This document shows, piece by piece, positions 25,204 through 34,348 of a DNA stretch of 64,000 bases (positions are counted from its first letter, which is position 1; every line of letters starts with the position of its first letter). The translations under genes and the position numbers were made by a program. The DNA comes from Mycobacterium sp. AZCC_0083. GTDB taxonomy: Bacteria > Actinomycetota > Actinomycetes > Mycobacteriales > Mycobacteriaceae. Under the pieces are notes generated by a model, which saw only the letters and a list, made by a program, of their open reading frames with translations, did not search any database and had not been told where the DNA came from. The stretch covers positions 1-64,000 of the forward strand of contig NZ_JACHGP010000003.1 in assembly GCF_014202335.1 (NCBI RefSeq). The letters are read 5' to 3'.

Positions 25204-26328
25204 TTGACGTTCGCGCTCACTGATGAGCAGCACCAACTGCAGCAGCTGGTGCGCAAGTTCTGCGAGTCCAAATCGCCGATCGCCGAGGTGCGACGGTTGA
25301 TGGAGACCGAGGACGGTTTCGACCCCGCGGTGTGGGATCAGCTCGGCAGCGAGCTGGGGATCCAGTCGCTGGCCATCCCCGAGCGGTTCGGCGGCGCCGG
25401 CTTCTCCTTGGTCGAACTTTGCCTGGTGATGGAGGAACTCGGCCGCGCGTTGCTATGCGCGCCGATCCTGTCATCGATTGCCCTGGGCGCCAACGCAATC
25501 CTGATGGGGGGCACCGACGAGCAACGCGAGTCCCTGCTGCCCGGCATCGCCTCCGGTGACGTGCGCGCCGCTCTCGCCTTCGCCGAGCGAACCCACTCAT
25601 GGGCTCCATACGACGTCGCCACCGAGGCCATTGCCGACGGCCCGCACTACCGGCTGCGCGGGACGAAAACCCTTGTCGTCGACGGTCACTCCGCCCAGCT
25701 GCTCGTCGTCTCAGCACGGCGGCCCGACACCGCGACGGTGTCCCTGTTCACAGTGGATGCGTCCGCCGCGCAGGGCCTGCGGCGTACGCCGCTGCCGACC
25801 CTGGATCAGACCCGCAAGCTGGCCGAATTGCAGTTCGACGACACACCGGCGCAGCTCCTGGGCAGCACCGGCGATGACGGCGCCGCGACATTGCGCCGCA
25901 CCCTAGAGCACGCACTGGTGTGCCTGGCCGCTGAGCAGCTCGGCGGGGCCGCTCACTGCCTGGATACCTCGGTCGACTATGCGCGGATGCGGACTCAATT
26001 CGACCGGCCCATCGGCAGTTTCCAGGCGATCAAACACCGGTGTGCCGACATGCTGGTAGACGTTGAATCGGCGCGCTCCGCTGCCTATTACGCGATGGCC
26101 GCGGTCGCCGACGACACCGATGCGGCCCTCGCGTCTTCGCTGGCCTACGCGCACTGTTCGGAAGTGTTCTCCCGGGCAGCCGGCGCGATGGTCCAGATCC
26201 ACGGCGGCATCGGATACACCTGGGAACACGACGCGCACCTGTATCTGAAGCGAGCCGCGGCCTCCGAGGCATTGTTGGGCGGCATCGGCTACCACCAGGA
26301 CGTGGTGGCTGACTCGATGAATCTGTGA
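25204..26328 (+). CDS. Acyl-CoA dehydrogenase-like protein, possibly a heteromeric subunit (374 aa)
   Basis: FadE-family protein starting TFALTDEQHQLQQLVRKF, the usual N-terminus of the fold. TTG 25204 is chosen because GGACGGGAG precedes it at 7 nt; the TTG at 25177 has no ribosome site. The YTWEHDAHLYLKRAAASEALLG end, without an EGT-type catalytic segment, is typical of mycobacterial FadE subunits that act in alpha2beta2 pairs such as ChsE-type enzymes. No partner is adjacent, so its mate must be elsewhere. A short promoter region (25089-25203) separates it from the divergent SnoaL-like gene. Confidence 0.85.
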   Translation: MTFALTDEQHQLQQLVRKFCESKSPIAEVRRLMETEDGFDPAVWDQLGSELGIQSLAIPERFGGAGFSLVELCLVMEELGRALLCAPILSSIALGANAILMGGTDEQRESLLPGIASGDVRAALAFAERTHSWAPYDVATEAIADGPHYRLRGTKTLVVDGHSAQLLVVSARRPDTATVSLFTVDASAAQGLRRTPLPTLDQTRKLAELQFDDTPAQLLGSTGDDGAATLRRTLEHALVCLAAEQLGGAAHCLDTSVDYARMRTQFDRPIGSFQAIKHRCADMLVDVESARSAAYYAMAAVADDTDAALASSLAYAHCSEVFSRAAGAMVQIHGGIGYTWEHDAHLYLKRAAASEALLGGIGYHQDVVADSMNL

Positions 26329-26359
26329 ACTGACTACCTCGGGCGAGACAAAGTGCGCC

Positions 26360-27202
26360 TCACGTCCATTTCGGCGGCCGTCGTTCCTGGAACGCCAGCA
26401 TCGCCTCGCTGACGTCGCCGGTGTACGTGCTGAGCACCTGAGTCCGGTTCTCGAGCTCCATCCCGGCCCGCAGGCTTCCCACCTCGAGTTGGGCCCACAT
26501 GACCTCCTTGGTCATCCGCACCCCCCAGGGGCTGTTCGCCGCTATCAGCGCGGCGGTCTCCAGCGCTTCGTCGAGCAGCTTGTCCTCTGCCACCACGCGG
26601 TTGGCCAGCCCGATCGCGACCGCCTCGTCGGCATCGACCTTCCGGCCCGTCAGCATCAGCTCAAAGGCGCGTCCGGTGCCGACGGTGCGCGGCAACAGCC
26701 AGGACAACCCCAGGTCACAACCCGACAGACCGACCTTGACGAAGGCCACGACGAAGCTTGCGCGCGTGCTGACGATGCGCATGTCCGCGGCGACCGCCAG
26801 CGCCATCCCGCCACCGGCGGCAGGCCCGTTGACCGCGGCGATGACCGGTACCGGCAGGTCGATCAATGCGGTCACCGCAGCGGCCAGGTGTTGCTGGACG
26901 GCGTAGTTCAGCCGCAGTTCACGGGGGTCCTCCCACCCCCGCGGCGTGCCGTATCCCTCGAGGTCAGCTCCGGCACAGAATCCGCGACCTGCCCCGGTGA
27001 GCAGCACAGCGCGACAGTGCCGGTCGCGACGGACGGCATCGAGGGCGTCGAGCAGCGCGTCGATGAGCTCGCTGTTGATGGCGTTGAGGCGCTCCGGGCG
27101 GTTGAGTCGCAGCACAGTGACCCCGTCGGCAGGATGCTCAGTCAATACCGCGGGCTCGGTCGTCGCGTCGGCCGGCTCGGCGCCGAGTTCAGTGCTTGAC
27201 AT
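26360..27202 (-). CDS. Enoyl-CoA hydratase/isomerase family protein (280 aa)
   Basis: Crotonase-fold enzyme. The oxyanion-hole segment is GRGFCAGADLEGYG near 85 and the second is AVNGPAAGGGMALAVAADMRI near 135. AFVKVGLSGCDLGLSWLLPR covers the catalytic loop, where the usual Glu is not obvious (SGCD), so hydratase versus isomerase activity is uncertain. ATG 27202 overlaps the end of the LLM gene by 14 nt; the longer open frame is a shadow of the LLM gene. It is last in an operon with CaiB and LLM proteins. Confidence 0.87.
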   Translation of the reverse strand: MSSTELGAEPADATTEPAVLTEHPADGVTVLRLNRPERLNAINSELIDALLDALDAVRRDRHCRAVLLTGAGRGFCAGADLEGYGTPRGWEDPRELRLNYAVQQHLAAAVTALIDLPVPVIAAVNGPAAGGGMALAVAADMRIVSTRASFVVAFVKVGLSGCDLGLSWLLPRTVGTGRAFELMLTGRKVDADEAVAIGLANRVVAEDKLLDEALETAALIAANSPWGVRMTKEVMWAQLEVGSLRAGMELENRTQVLSTYTGDVSEAMLAFQERRPPKWT

Positions 27203-28217
27203 CGGCGATCTCCTTGCACGCGGCGACAAGTCCGGCCCAACGCTCGGGCTCGGGACGGTAGGGCGCGTAGAGCGAGACCCGGTCGATGATGTCTCCGTAG
27301 CGCTCCGAGATGATCGAGGGCAGCTCGTCGATCGCGCCCCGCACCGCGAAGGCATCGACAAGTTCGGCGGGCAGTCGTGCACCCATTTCCTTCCAGCGAC
27401 CATCCTTGGCCATGGCCTGCATCTCCGGTTGGATTGCGCCCCATCCGTGTAGGTCGAGGACCGGTCGATAGGCCGGCGTCGCGGCGTAGAAGGCGATCTG
27501 CTCGCGTACCGCCGCATCGGCCGTCTCGAATTCGGCCTCGTCCTGCCCGGTGATCACGAACAGCGGATACGACAGCTCGACGTCGACCCTGTTGCGACCG
27601 GACTTGCGCAGGCCGCGTTCCAATGCGGGCAGGGTTCGCTCGCGCAGGTTGCGCTCGGTGCTGAAGCCGTGCACGAACATGCCGTCGGCGACCTCTCCGG
27701 CGACTTCGGTCATCCGCGGTCCGACGGCCGCGACGAAGAGCCGCGCCGGCCCGTGGCCGCTCGGGCCCGGGTCGAAGAACGGCGTCATCAACGTGTGGCG
27801 GTAGAACTCGCCCTCGAACTTCAGCGGTGTGCCGTGCTCCCAAGAGTCCCAGATCGCGCGGATGGCGAGCACCAGCTCGCGCATCCGCGCCGCCGGGCGT
27901 TCGAACGAGGCGCTGTATCGGCGTTCAACGTGTGCCTTGACTTGCGAGCCGAGCCCGAGGATGAAGCGGCCACCGGAGTTCGCCTGAAGGTCTCGTCCGA
28001 CCTGGGCCAGGTGCATGGGGCTGCGCGGGAAAGCCACCGCGATGGAGGTCCCGAGATCCAACCGCTCTGTCGCTGCCGCGGCCAGCACCAGGGGGAGGAA
28101 GGGGTCCTGTGTCAGTTCCGCGGTGAGCAGGCCGTCGAAGCCCAGCTCCTCCATCCGCCGTGCGGTCGTCCCCACCTGGTCCCACGACGGAGCGGGCAGG
28201 ATGCCGTCGAACTTCAC
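27189..28217 (-). CDS. LLM-class (luciferase-like) flavin/F420-dependent oxidoreductase (342 aa)
   Basis: TIM-barrel protein of the luciferase-like monooxygenase superfamily. Features include ARRMEELGFDGLLTAEL near the N-terminus, PRSPMHLAQVGRDLQANSGGRFILGLGSQ near 64-92 and AAVGPRMTEVAGEVADGMFVHGF near 165. This subgroup in mycobacteria is mostly predicted to use F420. GTG 28217 overlaps the CaiB stop (GTGA). Its place between a CoA-transferase and a crotonase suggests it acts on a CoA-linked intermediate; that is inference. Confidence 0.87.
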   Translation of the reverse strand: MKFDGILPAPSWDQVGTTARRMEELGFDGLLTAELTQDPFLPLVLAAAATERLDLGTSIAVAFPRSPMHLAQVGRDLQANSGGRFILGLGSQVKAHVERRYSASFERPAARMRELVLAIRAIWDSWEHGTPLKFEGEFYRHTLMTPFFDPGPSGHGPARLFVAAVGPRMTEVAGEVADGMFVHGFSTERNLRERTLPALERGLRKSGRNRVDVELSYPLFVITGQDEAEFETADAAVREQIAFYAATPAYRPVLDLHGWGAIQPEMQAMAKDGRWKEMGARLPAELVDAFAVRGAIDELPSIISERYGDIIDRVSLYAPYRPEPERWAGLVAACKEIADVKH

Positions 28218-29455
28218 ACGATGCCCTGCTCGCGCAGTGCCTGAATGTCGTTGGCGGAGTAGCCGACTTCGGCGAGGATCTCATCGGTGTGCTCGCCGAG
28301 GGTCGGGGCGTGGCGCTCGACATCGAAGGACTGGCCGTCGACCGGCGCCGGCCAGCCGACGGTGGTGAACGGGCCTGCCACCGGGTGGACCGATTCGTGG
28401 ATGATCTCCCGCGCCCGCAAGTGCGGATCCCGCAAGGTGTCCTCCACGCTGTTCGCCGGGCTCAGCGGAATGTCGTATTTGGTCGCGATATCCATCCACT
28501 CGGCCAGAGTCCGCGAGGCCATGATCGGTCGCAGAATGTGCGCGAGATTCTTGTCACCGCCCTGGTTGCGGAAGTCCACCGGAGAGTCGAGGTACTTCAT
28601 CTCCCGCAAGTCGGGCCGCTCGATCACGTCGCAGAAGTTGTCCCAGAACTTGTGCTCGATGGCGGCGAGCAGGACGAACTTGTCGTCCTTGGTGACGTAG
28701 AACGCGTACTTGGGACGCTCGGCCGGGTCCTGGCCCACGGTGGGCGGCAGATTGATCCCGCGCTCCGTGCGGGCACGGTTCCACAGGACCGAAGCATCGA
28801 GCGATTGCGCGGCAAGAGTGGCGTCGGTACCCGAAGAGTCGATGTAGCAGCCCTTGCCCGTCTCGTTGCGGTAGTTCAATGCAGCGATCGCGGTGAAGGC
28901 GCCGAACAGGCCTCCCAACAGCGGGCCGTCGACGTACCCGGGAAAGTTCAACTCCCTTGGCTCGACGACCTCCTGGACCAGCCCGTCCTCGCGCACCCTC
29001 AGCTGCGTCGACCCCGCGGTGGCGCCCATCATGTAGCCGTGAACGGGGATCTGACCGTAGGGACCGCGGGTGCCGAAACCGTTGGTCTGGCAGTAGATGA
29101 TGTCGGGCTTGACTTTCCGTTGGGCCTCGTAGCCGACGCCGAGGCGTTCGCACGCGTCGCCGGCGAAGCCGTCCACGAAAATGTCGATGGTGGGCAGAAT
29201 CTTGTAGAACACCTCGCGGCCGGCGTCGTGACGCAGGTTCAGCGTGATGCTCCGCTTATGCCGATTGATCAACATGTGGGTAGTGCTGTGCCGGGGGGCC
29301 ATCATGTCGCCGAGGTCACGGATGTAGTCGCCGATACCCGGCTGTTCCACCTTGATGCTCTGGGCCCCCAGGTCACCGAGAAAGCGCCCCGCCTGGTCGC
29401 CGGTCGGCAGCACCGTGCATTCCAACACGCGCACATTCCGCAAAAGCTCGATCAT
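28214..29455 (-). CDS. CaiB/BaiF-type (class III) CoA-transferase (413 aa)
   Basis: Transfers CoA between an acyl-CoA and an acid. Features are VLECTVLPTGDQAGRFLGDLGAQSIKVEQPG near the N-terminus, LNLRHDAGREVFYKIL, and PVHGYMMGATAG with YVDGPLLGGLFGAFTAIAAL in the middle. The domain swap typical of the family is expected from length. ATG 29455 has AAGGA upstream; longer frames run into non-homologous sequence. It is highly similar to the next CaiB (29937-31187), including shared HKFWDNFC and VHPVAGPFTT segments, so the two are recent paralogues or subunits. Confidence 0.9.
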   Translation of the reverse strand: MIELLRNVRVLECTVLPTGDQAGRFLGDLGAQSIKVEQPGIGDYIRDLGDMMAPRHSTTHMLINRHKRSITLNLRHDAGREVFYKILPTIDIFVDGFAGDACERLGVGYEAQRKVKPDIIYCQTNGFGTRGPYGQIPVHGYMMGATAGSTQLRVREDGLVQEVVEPRELNFPGYVDGPLLGGLFGAFTAIAALNYRNETGKGCYIDSSGTDATLAAQSLDASVLWNRARTERGINLPPTVGQDPAERPKYAFYVTKDDKFVLLAAIEHKFWDNFCDVIERPDLREMKYLDSPVDFRNQGGDKNLAHILRPIMASRTLAEWMDIATKYDIPLSPANSVEDTLRDPHLRAREIIHESVHPVAGPFTTVGWPAPVDGQSFDVERHAPTLGEHTDEILAEVGYSANDIQALREQGIV

Positions 29456-29936
29456 GACACCATCCTTGGAGTTGGGGACCCACGTCCCGGCGTTACTTCT
29501 TCGGTGCTTCGCCACGTCGGCGCGGACGCAGTCCGGCGTACAGCCGACCGGGCACGACTCCCGAAGTGCGTTCGTCCGAGGGCTGAATCCGGCGGCCAGA
29601 GCTGGGTCCAGTGAGCTGACGTTCGGCCTGCTGTGACATCTCAGTGAAGTGACCGCGTTTGTATCTAAATCAATTCTGATTCTGATGTTCACGACGAAAG
29701 AAGTCAAGGATGGCCTTGACGATAAGATAGCTCCTACATCCCCGTATGGCTTGATGTTCCATGGTCGACAAGCCCGGAACCGAGCTCCGGATCAGGGTCA
29801 GAATCGCCGTAGAAAACAAGCATCATTCAAGATGCGGATTGCTTCGCGCGAGACGCTTTCTACCAACTCGGGAGACGCCACAACAGTTCGCCGAGGTCGC
29901 ATGCGAGATCGCTGCCTACGGGCATGCGGGCCGTTG
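29456..29936. other. Intergenic region between the two CaiB genes, no gene seen
   Basis: No convincing coding frame. The AT-rich patch at 29655-29700 interrupts GC-rich DNA and contains a small inverted repeat, AATCA-ATTC-TGATT, at 29668-29681. This is a likely promoter/operator for the 28214-29455 CaiB operon, whose start is about 210 bp downstream. A plus-strand frame crossing the region is the antisense of the second CaiB gene. Confidence 0.5.
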
Positions 29937-31187
29937 CTAGACGACGCCCCGCTCCTGCAATTTCGCCAGTTCTTCCGCGCTGTGACCAAGTTCGGCAAGG
30001 AGCTCAGCCGTGTGCTCACCGAGCGCAGGCGCGTGCTGGTGGGTCTCGTAGTGCTGGTCGCGGATCACAGCCGGCCACCCGATGGTGGTGAACGGACCCG
30101 CGACCGGGTGCACCGACTCGTCGATGATGTCGCGCGCCCGCATGTGCGGGTCGTCGACGAGATCGCCCCGCTGGTTGGCCGGGCTCAACGGAATGTCGAA
30201 TTCCACTGCAGCCCGGACCCATTCGGCCTGTGTGCGATTGAGGAAGACTTCCTTCAGCACATCGATCAGGTCGGTACGACCGTCGTCCTGCACCTGAAAG
30301 TCGACGAGCACGGAGGTGTCCTTTACGTCGCGCAGGTCGTCCCGGTCGATAGCGCGGCAGAAGTTGTCCCAGAACTTGTGCTCGATCGCGGCGAGCATGA
30401 CGTACTTCTCGTCCTTCGTCTTGTAGAACGTGTACTTCGGACGCTTTCGTGGATCCGTTTGAGACGGCGGTGCGTTGTTGCGCGCCTTCTCGATTCGACC
30501 TGTGTTCCAGTTGATGGTGTTGTCGATCCACTGAGTCGCGGCGATCGAATCTGACCCGGAGTTATCGATGTAGACACCGTTGCCCGACGAGTTCCTGTAC
30601 TGCAAGCCGGCGAGTGCGGATACCACCGCCCATACGGCGCCGACGGTGGGTCCGTCTAGCTGGCCGGCGAAATACGAGTCAGCCGCTGGTTGAACCTGTC
30701 GGACCAGGCCGTCCTCGTCCTCCCCCAGCGGCAGCGCACCGGCAACGCCACCCATCATGTAGCCGTGCACCGGGATCGGACCGTACGGACCCTTGACCCC
30801 GAAGCCATTCGACTGGCAGTAGACGATGTCTGGATTGACCTTCACCTGCTCGTCGTAGCCGACACCGAGTTTGTCGCAGGCGTCGTTGGCAAACCCGTCA
30901 ATGAAGATGTCCGCGGTGGCGAGAAGCTCCCAGAAGATCGAGCGTCCCTCCTCGGACCGCAGGTTCAACGTGAGGCTTCGTTTGTTCCGGTTGCACATCA
31001 AGTGAAACGGGCTCTGATGCGGCTGGCCGCCCAACCTGCCGCCCAGCTCACGCAGGTAATCCCCCACCCCGGGCTGTTCAATCTTGATCACGTCGGCACC
31101 GAGATCTCCAAGCAGGCGTCCGGTCGTATCACCGGTCGGGAGCACGGCACACTCCACGACCCGGACGCCTTGCAACAGCTTGATCAT
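29937..31187 (-). CDS. CaiB/BaiF-type CoA-transferase, paralogue (416 aa)
   Basis: Same family and organisation as the 28214-29455 protein: VVECAVLPTGDTTGRLLGDLGADVIKIEQPG, LNLRSEEGRSIFWELL and PVHGYMMGGVAG. Two of these genes in tandem (28214 and 29937), each with its own upstream region, could make a heterodimer or serve two substrates. ATG 31187 has GAGGGG upstream. A palindrome about 55 bp upstream (31243-31260) is the likely regulatory site. Confidence 0.9.
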   Translation of the reverse strand: MIKLLQGVRVVECAVLPTGDTTGRLLGDLGADVIKIEQPGVGDYLRELGGRLGGQPHQSPFHLMCNRNKRSLTLNLRSEEGRSIFWELLATADIFIDGFANDACDKLGVGYDEQVKVNPDIVYCQSNGFGVKGPYGPIPVHGYMMGGVAGALPLGEDEDGLVRQVQPAADSYFAGQLDGPTVGAVWAVVSALAGLQYRNSSGNGVYIDNSGSDSIAATQWIDNTINWNTGRIEKARNNAPPSQTDPRKRPKYTFYKTKDEKYVMLAAIEHKFWDNFCRAIDRDDLRDVKDTSVLVDFQVQDDGRTDLIDVLKEVFLNRTQAEWVRAAVEFDIPLSPANQRGDLVDDPHMRARDIIDESVHPVAGPFTTIGWPAVIRDQHYETHQHAPALGEHTAELLAELGHSAEELAKLQERGVV

Positions 31188-31242
31188 TGAGGCCCCTCAT
31201 CGGCTCGTGTTGACCGCGGGCGTCGAGCCCATGAACCTAATA

Positions 31243-31260
31243 ACCTAATCTAATTTAGGT
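31243..31260. promoter_or_regulatory. Perfect palindrome ACCTAA-N6-TTAGGT upstream of a CaiB gene
   Basis: Six-base arms with a 6-nt spacer (TCTAAT); an extra half-site-like AACCTAAT precedes it at about 31235. It shares the CTAA-N6-TTAG core with the site at 2366-2381. Probable operator for the 29937-31187 gene on the minus strand. Confidence 0.45.
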
Positions 31261-31535
31261 CCGATTACTATCGTTTGCGTCGATATTGGGCTGCGCACCG
31301 TCAAAGGGGATCCGTGTCCGCCTCCTACATCCGGCTGCGCCAACCGCAGAGTTCACCGGCCGCATCGGGTGCTGCGCTATTTTGTCGGCCCACAACGTCG
31401 CGCAGTTCACGCATATGCACAGCAGGACCTGTCAACATTTCTAAACTAAATCAGACACGGTATCCGGGACGGCCGACGGCGCCGCCGAAGGGAGCGGCCC
31501 CTTGACTAGAGCCGCGGGCTACGGGAGGTTGTCTC

Positions 31536-31551
31536 AAAGAGGGCACTATTT
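31536..31551 (+). promoter_or_regulatory. Shared 16-bp operator, copy 1 (AAAGAGGGCACTATTT)
   Basis: Near-palindrome ending 50 nt before the LuxE-like gene start. Three other copies lie at 38270-38285, 49006-49021 and 49028-49043. Read in the direction of the downstream gene, all four share AGGGnACT between AT-rich arms. The candidate regulator is the GntR protein at 46091-46840. Confidence 0.6.
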
Positions 31552-31601
31552 TGGATCGAGCAGTTCGGTCCGTGGGTTACGAGGAACTGAAGGAGCGGCC
31601 G

Positions 31602-32963
31602 ATGTCGTCTGCATTGGACCAACTGATCGCCTATCTCGACGCGGAGGACCCCTACGACTATCGCTTGCCGGACCTGCATGCCCTCCAAATCGAGGCCGCT
31701 GACGCTCGGCTGCGTGAAGTTCGCCAACAGATGGCGGTGCTCGAGCGCCGCGCCGCCGACACCGGCGTGGGCGAAGTTCGCAGGCTCGACGACATCATCC
31801 CGCTGCTGTTCTCTGATGCCACCTACAAGAGCTATCCTGAATCCTTTCTGGCGCAAGGCAAATGGAACGCCCTCGCCGCGTGGCTCGATGCCTTGTCGAT
31901 GTCATCAGGAGCGGCCGACATCGATATGACCGGAGTCGAGGACATCGACGACTGGCTCGCTCGGCTGCGGGACCACGGTCACCTCGTTTACGTCTCCAGC
32001 GGCACTTCGGGGCGATGCTCGATGGTGCAGGTCAGCGAACGGGACCGACAACTCGACCTAGCCGATTTCCATGCCGTCTGGCGGTGGAAGGCGGGCGCGA
32101 AACCCGACGGGAACCACGCGGTCTTCGCCCTGTTCCCGTCGGCCGGTTCACACCGGATGGTCGACACGTTCGGCAAGATCGTCGAAGGGTTCGGCCGGGC
32201 GGACGCCACGTACTACCTGTCGGATGAGCCTCTGCGGGTTGCCGAGGTCAACCGGCTCAGCCGCCTCAACAAGGCGATCGCCGACGGAACAGCTTCCCCG
32301 AGCGAGATCGCCACGGCCCGTGCCGATACCCCCGAGAAACAGTCCAGCATGGCCGAGGTGATGGCCCGGCTGGGCGAGGCGGTATACCGACACCGGGCCG
32401 AGCGGTCGGTATTCGTCGGCACCTGGGGTGCCCAACTTGCGCTCGCGCAGGCCGCGCGGGCGGCAGGTCTCGACGCCGGGGTTCACCCGGACTCGCTCTT
32501 CCAGATCGGCGGAGGTCTCAAGGGCACCACACTGCCTGAGGACTATCAGGATCAAGTCGCCGGCATCCTCCAGCTCGATCCCTCGCGATACATCTCGCTC
32601 TACGGGATGACCGAACTGACCACGTTTCTGCCGGAATGCGCCAGTGGTCGCTATCACTACCCGCCGTGGGTGATACCGCTCATCCTCGACAAGAATGGCG
32701 AGAGCCGCGTGAAGCCGAGGCAGGGCGAGCTCACCGGAAGGCTGGGCTTCTTCGACCTATCCCTCGACGGCCATTGGGGAGCAATGGTTTCCGGAGACCA
32801 CGGCACGCTGCGTCTCGATCCCTGCGGTTGTGGAAGGCCGAGTCCTTCACTGGGTCGCGACATCGTGCGGTACAAAGATCTTCCCGGCGGCGACGACAAA
32901 GTCACCTGCACCGGCACGATCGACACCTACGTGCGCGGAATCGTCGCCGAGGCGGACCAGTGA
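31602..32963 (+). CDS. LuxE-like acyl-protein synthetase / adenylating enzyme (453 aa)
   Basis: ANL-type adenylate-forming protein of the LuxE/PaaK-like branch. The phosphate loop VYVSSGTSGRCS is near 130 and SLYGMTEL, the A5-type motif, near 330. The C-terminal DPCGCGRPSPSLGRD with KDLPGGDDKV resembles the C-terminal region of PaaK and LuxE. LuxE activates a fatty acid and passes it to LuxC; the LuxC-like gene follows with a 4-nt overlap, which strongly supports that partnership. ATG 31602 has GAAGGAG 6 nt upstream; a TTG at 31551 lies inside the operator and is rejected. The acyl substrate is unknown. Confidence 0.8.
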   Translation: MSSALDQLIAYLDAEDPYDYRLPDLHALQIEAADARLREVRQQMAVLERRAADTGVGEVRRLDDIIPLLFSDATYKSYPESFLAQGKWNALAAWLDALSMSSGAADIDMTGVEDIDDWLARLRDHGHLVYVSSGTSGRCSMVQVSERDRQLDLADFHAVWRWKAGAKPDGNHAVFALFPSAGSHRMVDTFGKIVEGFGRADATYYLSDEPLRVAEVNRLSRLNKAIADGTASPSEIATARADTPEKQSSMAEVMARLGEAVYRHRAERSVFVGTWGAQLALAQAARAAGLDAGVHPDSLFQIGGGLKGTTLPEDYQDQVAGILQLDPSRYISLYGMTELTTFLPECASGRYHYPPWVIPLILDKNGESRVKPRQGELTGRLGFFDLSLDGHWGAMVSGDHGTLRLDPCGCGRPSPSLGRDIVRYKDLPGGDDKVTCTGTIDTYVRGIVAEADQ

Positions 32964-34348
32964 GCACCACGATCAAGATCCCGCACGTCGTCCGAGGCCG
33001 TGTTGTCCACGACGCGGAAGTCGAATACACGACTCGGGTGGGTGCATCGTTCATGACGCCGCGCCTTGACCTCGACGAGTTGATCTGGCCACGTTCACAA
33101 CCCGGACCCGCCTTTGACATCCCCCTCACCGAGGTGCTCGACTTCCTCGGCGAAACCGCGAAGCACCTCGACCTGGACACCAACCCGTACCTGCGCGAGG
33201 CCGTCGACGAAATGACATCGATCAGCCCGCACAGCCGGCGACTGGTGGAGAACCAGTACCGCTCCCTGGGCACGATGTTCGAGCCAGAAGCGCTGGGCTA
33301 CCAGGTGGAGCGCGAACTCGGCGCCGGGCTCATCGACGGATGGGTGCCGGTGCATCGGCCCGGGGTGCCTCGCTGCAGCGTGCGCGCCTTCCCACCCCGC
33401 CTGGTGCACGTCATGGCGGGCAATGGCGCGGCGGCAGCGGCAATCACCATCATCCGGGGTGCCCTCACCAAGGGGGTCAATCTGCTGAAGCTACCTTCGA
33501 ACGACCTGTGCACAGCGACGGCGATCTTGCGGACGATGGCCGACATCGATCCGAATCACCCGACCGTGCGGTCGTTTTCGGCCGCCTACTGGCGCGGTGG
33601 CGACGCGGATGTCGAGAGCGTGCTGTATCGGCCGCAGTACTTCGACAAGCTCGTCGCGTGGGGTGGTGAGGACACCATCAGACATGCGCTGCGCTACGTC
33701 GGACCCGGCTTCGAGCTGGTCGGGTTCGATCCGAAAGTGTCGATCTCCATGCTTGGCCAGGAGATCTTCGCCGACGATGACACGCTGCGCCGAGCGGCTG
33801 ACCTAGGCGCCGTCGATGCCGCTCTGCTCAACCAGGAGGCGTGCGCGGCCAGCCGTCACCAGTTCGTCGAGGGCGACCCGGAACAGGTCGACCTATACTG
33901 CCAACTGCTCGCCGATGCGCTCGGCGCCGACCGAGACTGGACCGACGGGCAAATCTGGCGCACTCCGGCCGATATCCGCGACGCCGTCGAAGGCCTGCGC
34001 TACACCGGCGAACATGGCATCTGGGGCGGCTACGACGGGCGCGGCCTTGTAATCAGGTCCGCGGAGCCCGTCGACTTTCACCCAATTGCGAAGACCGTCA
34101 ACGTAATCCCGGTGAAGAGCCTGGCCGAGGCCACCCGGTTCGCGACCGTCGCGACCCAGACGGTCGGGGTGCACCCGCCAGCCAGGAAGGCGGAGTTGCG
34201 GGATCAGTTGGCGTGCGTCGGAGTTCAGCGCGTGGTCTCCCTCGGCGCCGCATTCGGCCTGGCAACGGTGGGCCAAGGGCTCCCCCACGACGGCTTCTAC
34301 CCACTACAGCGCCTGATGCGCTGGGTCAGCGACGAGGGGGCGGCATGA
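32960..34348 (+). CDS. LuxC-like acyl-CoA reductase (462 aa)
   Basis: Aldehyde-dehydrogenase-related reductase that takes an acyl group from LuxE or acyl-CoA on a Cys and reduces it with NAD(P)H to an aldehyde. The nucleophilic Cys is in NQEACAASR near residue 295, close to the LuxC position (about 286). VMAGNGAAAAAITIIRGALTKG and LLKLPSNDLCTATAIL form the cofactor side. GTG 32960 overlaps the LuxE-like stop (GTGA). Outside luminous bacteria LuxC/LuxE pairs are uncommon in catabolic operons; no luciferase LuxAB pair is present, although a distant LLM protein lies at 47820. Confidence 0.83.
   Translation: MSTTIKIPHVVRGRVVHDAEVEYTTRVGASFMTPRLDLDELIWPRSQPGPAFDIPLTEVLDFLGETAKHLDLDTNPYLREAVDEMTSISPHSRRLVENQYRSLGTMFEPEALGYQVERELGAGLIDGWVPVHRPGVPRCSVRAFPPRLVHVMAGNGAAAAAITIIRGALTKGVNLLKLPSNDLCTATAILRTMADIDPNHPTVRSFSAAYWRGGDADVESVLYRPQYFDKLVAWGGEDTIRHALRYVGPGFELVGFDPKVSISMLGQEIFADDDTLRRAADLGAVDAALLNQEACAASRHQFVEGDPEQVDLYCQLLADALGADRDWTDGQIWRTPADIRDAVEGLRYTGEHGIWGGYDGRGLVIRSAEPVDFHPIAKTVNVIPVKSLAEATRFATVATQTVGVHPPARKAELRDQLACVGVQRVVSLGAAFGLATVGQGLPHDGFYPLQRLMRWVSDEGAA

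Noticed and set aside
28160..29614. 484-codon plus-strand frame
   Set aside because: Shadow of the CaiB gene on the minus strand; composition is typical of an antisense frame.
29649..30554. Plus-strand open frame crossing the gap between the two CaiB genes
   Set aside because: Most of it is antisense to the CaiB gene at 29937-31187, and the first 290 bp show no protein-like pattern.
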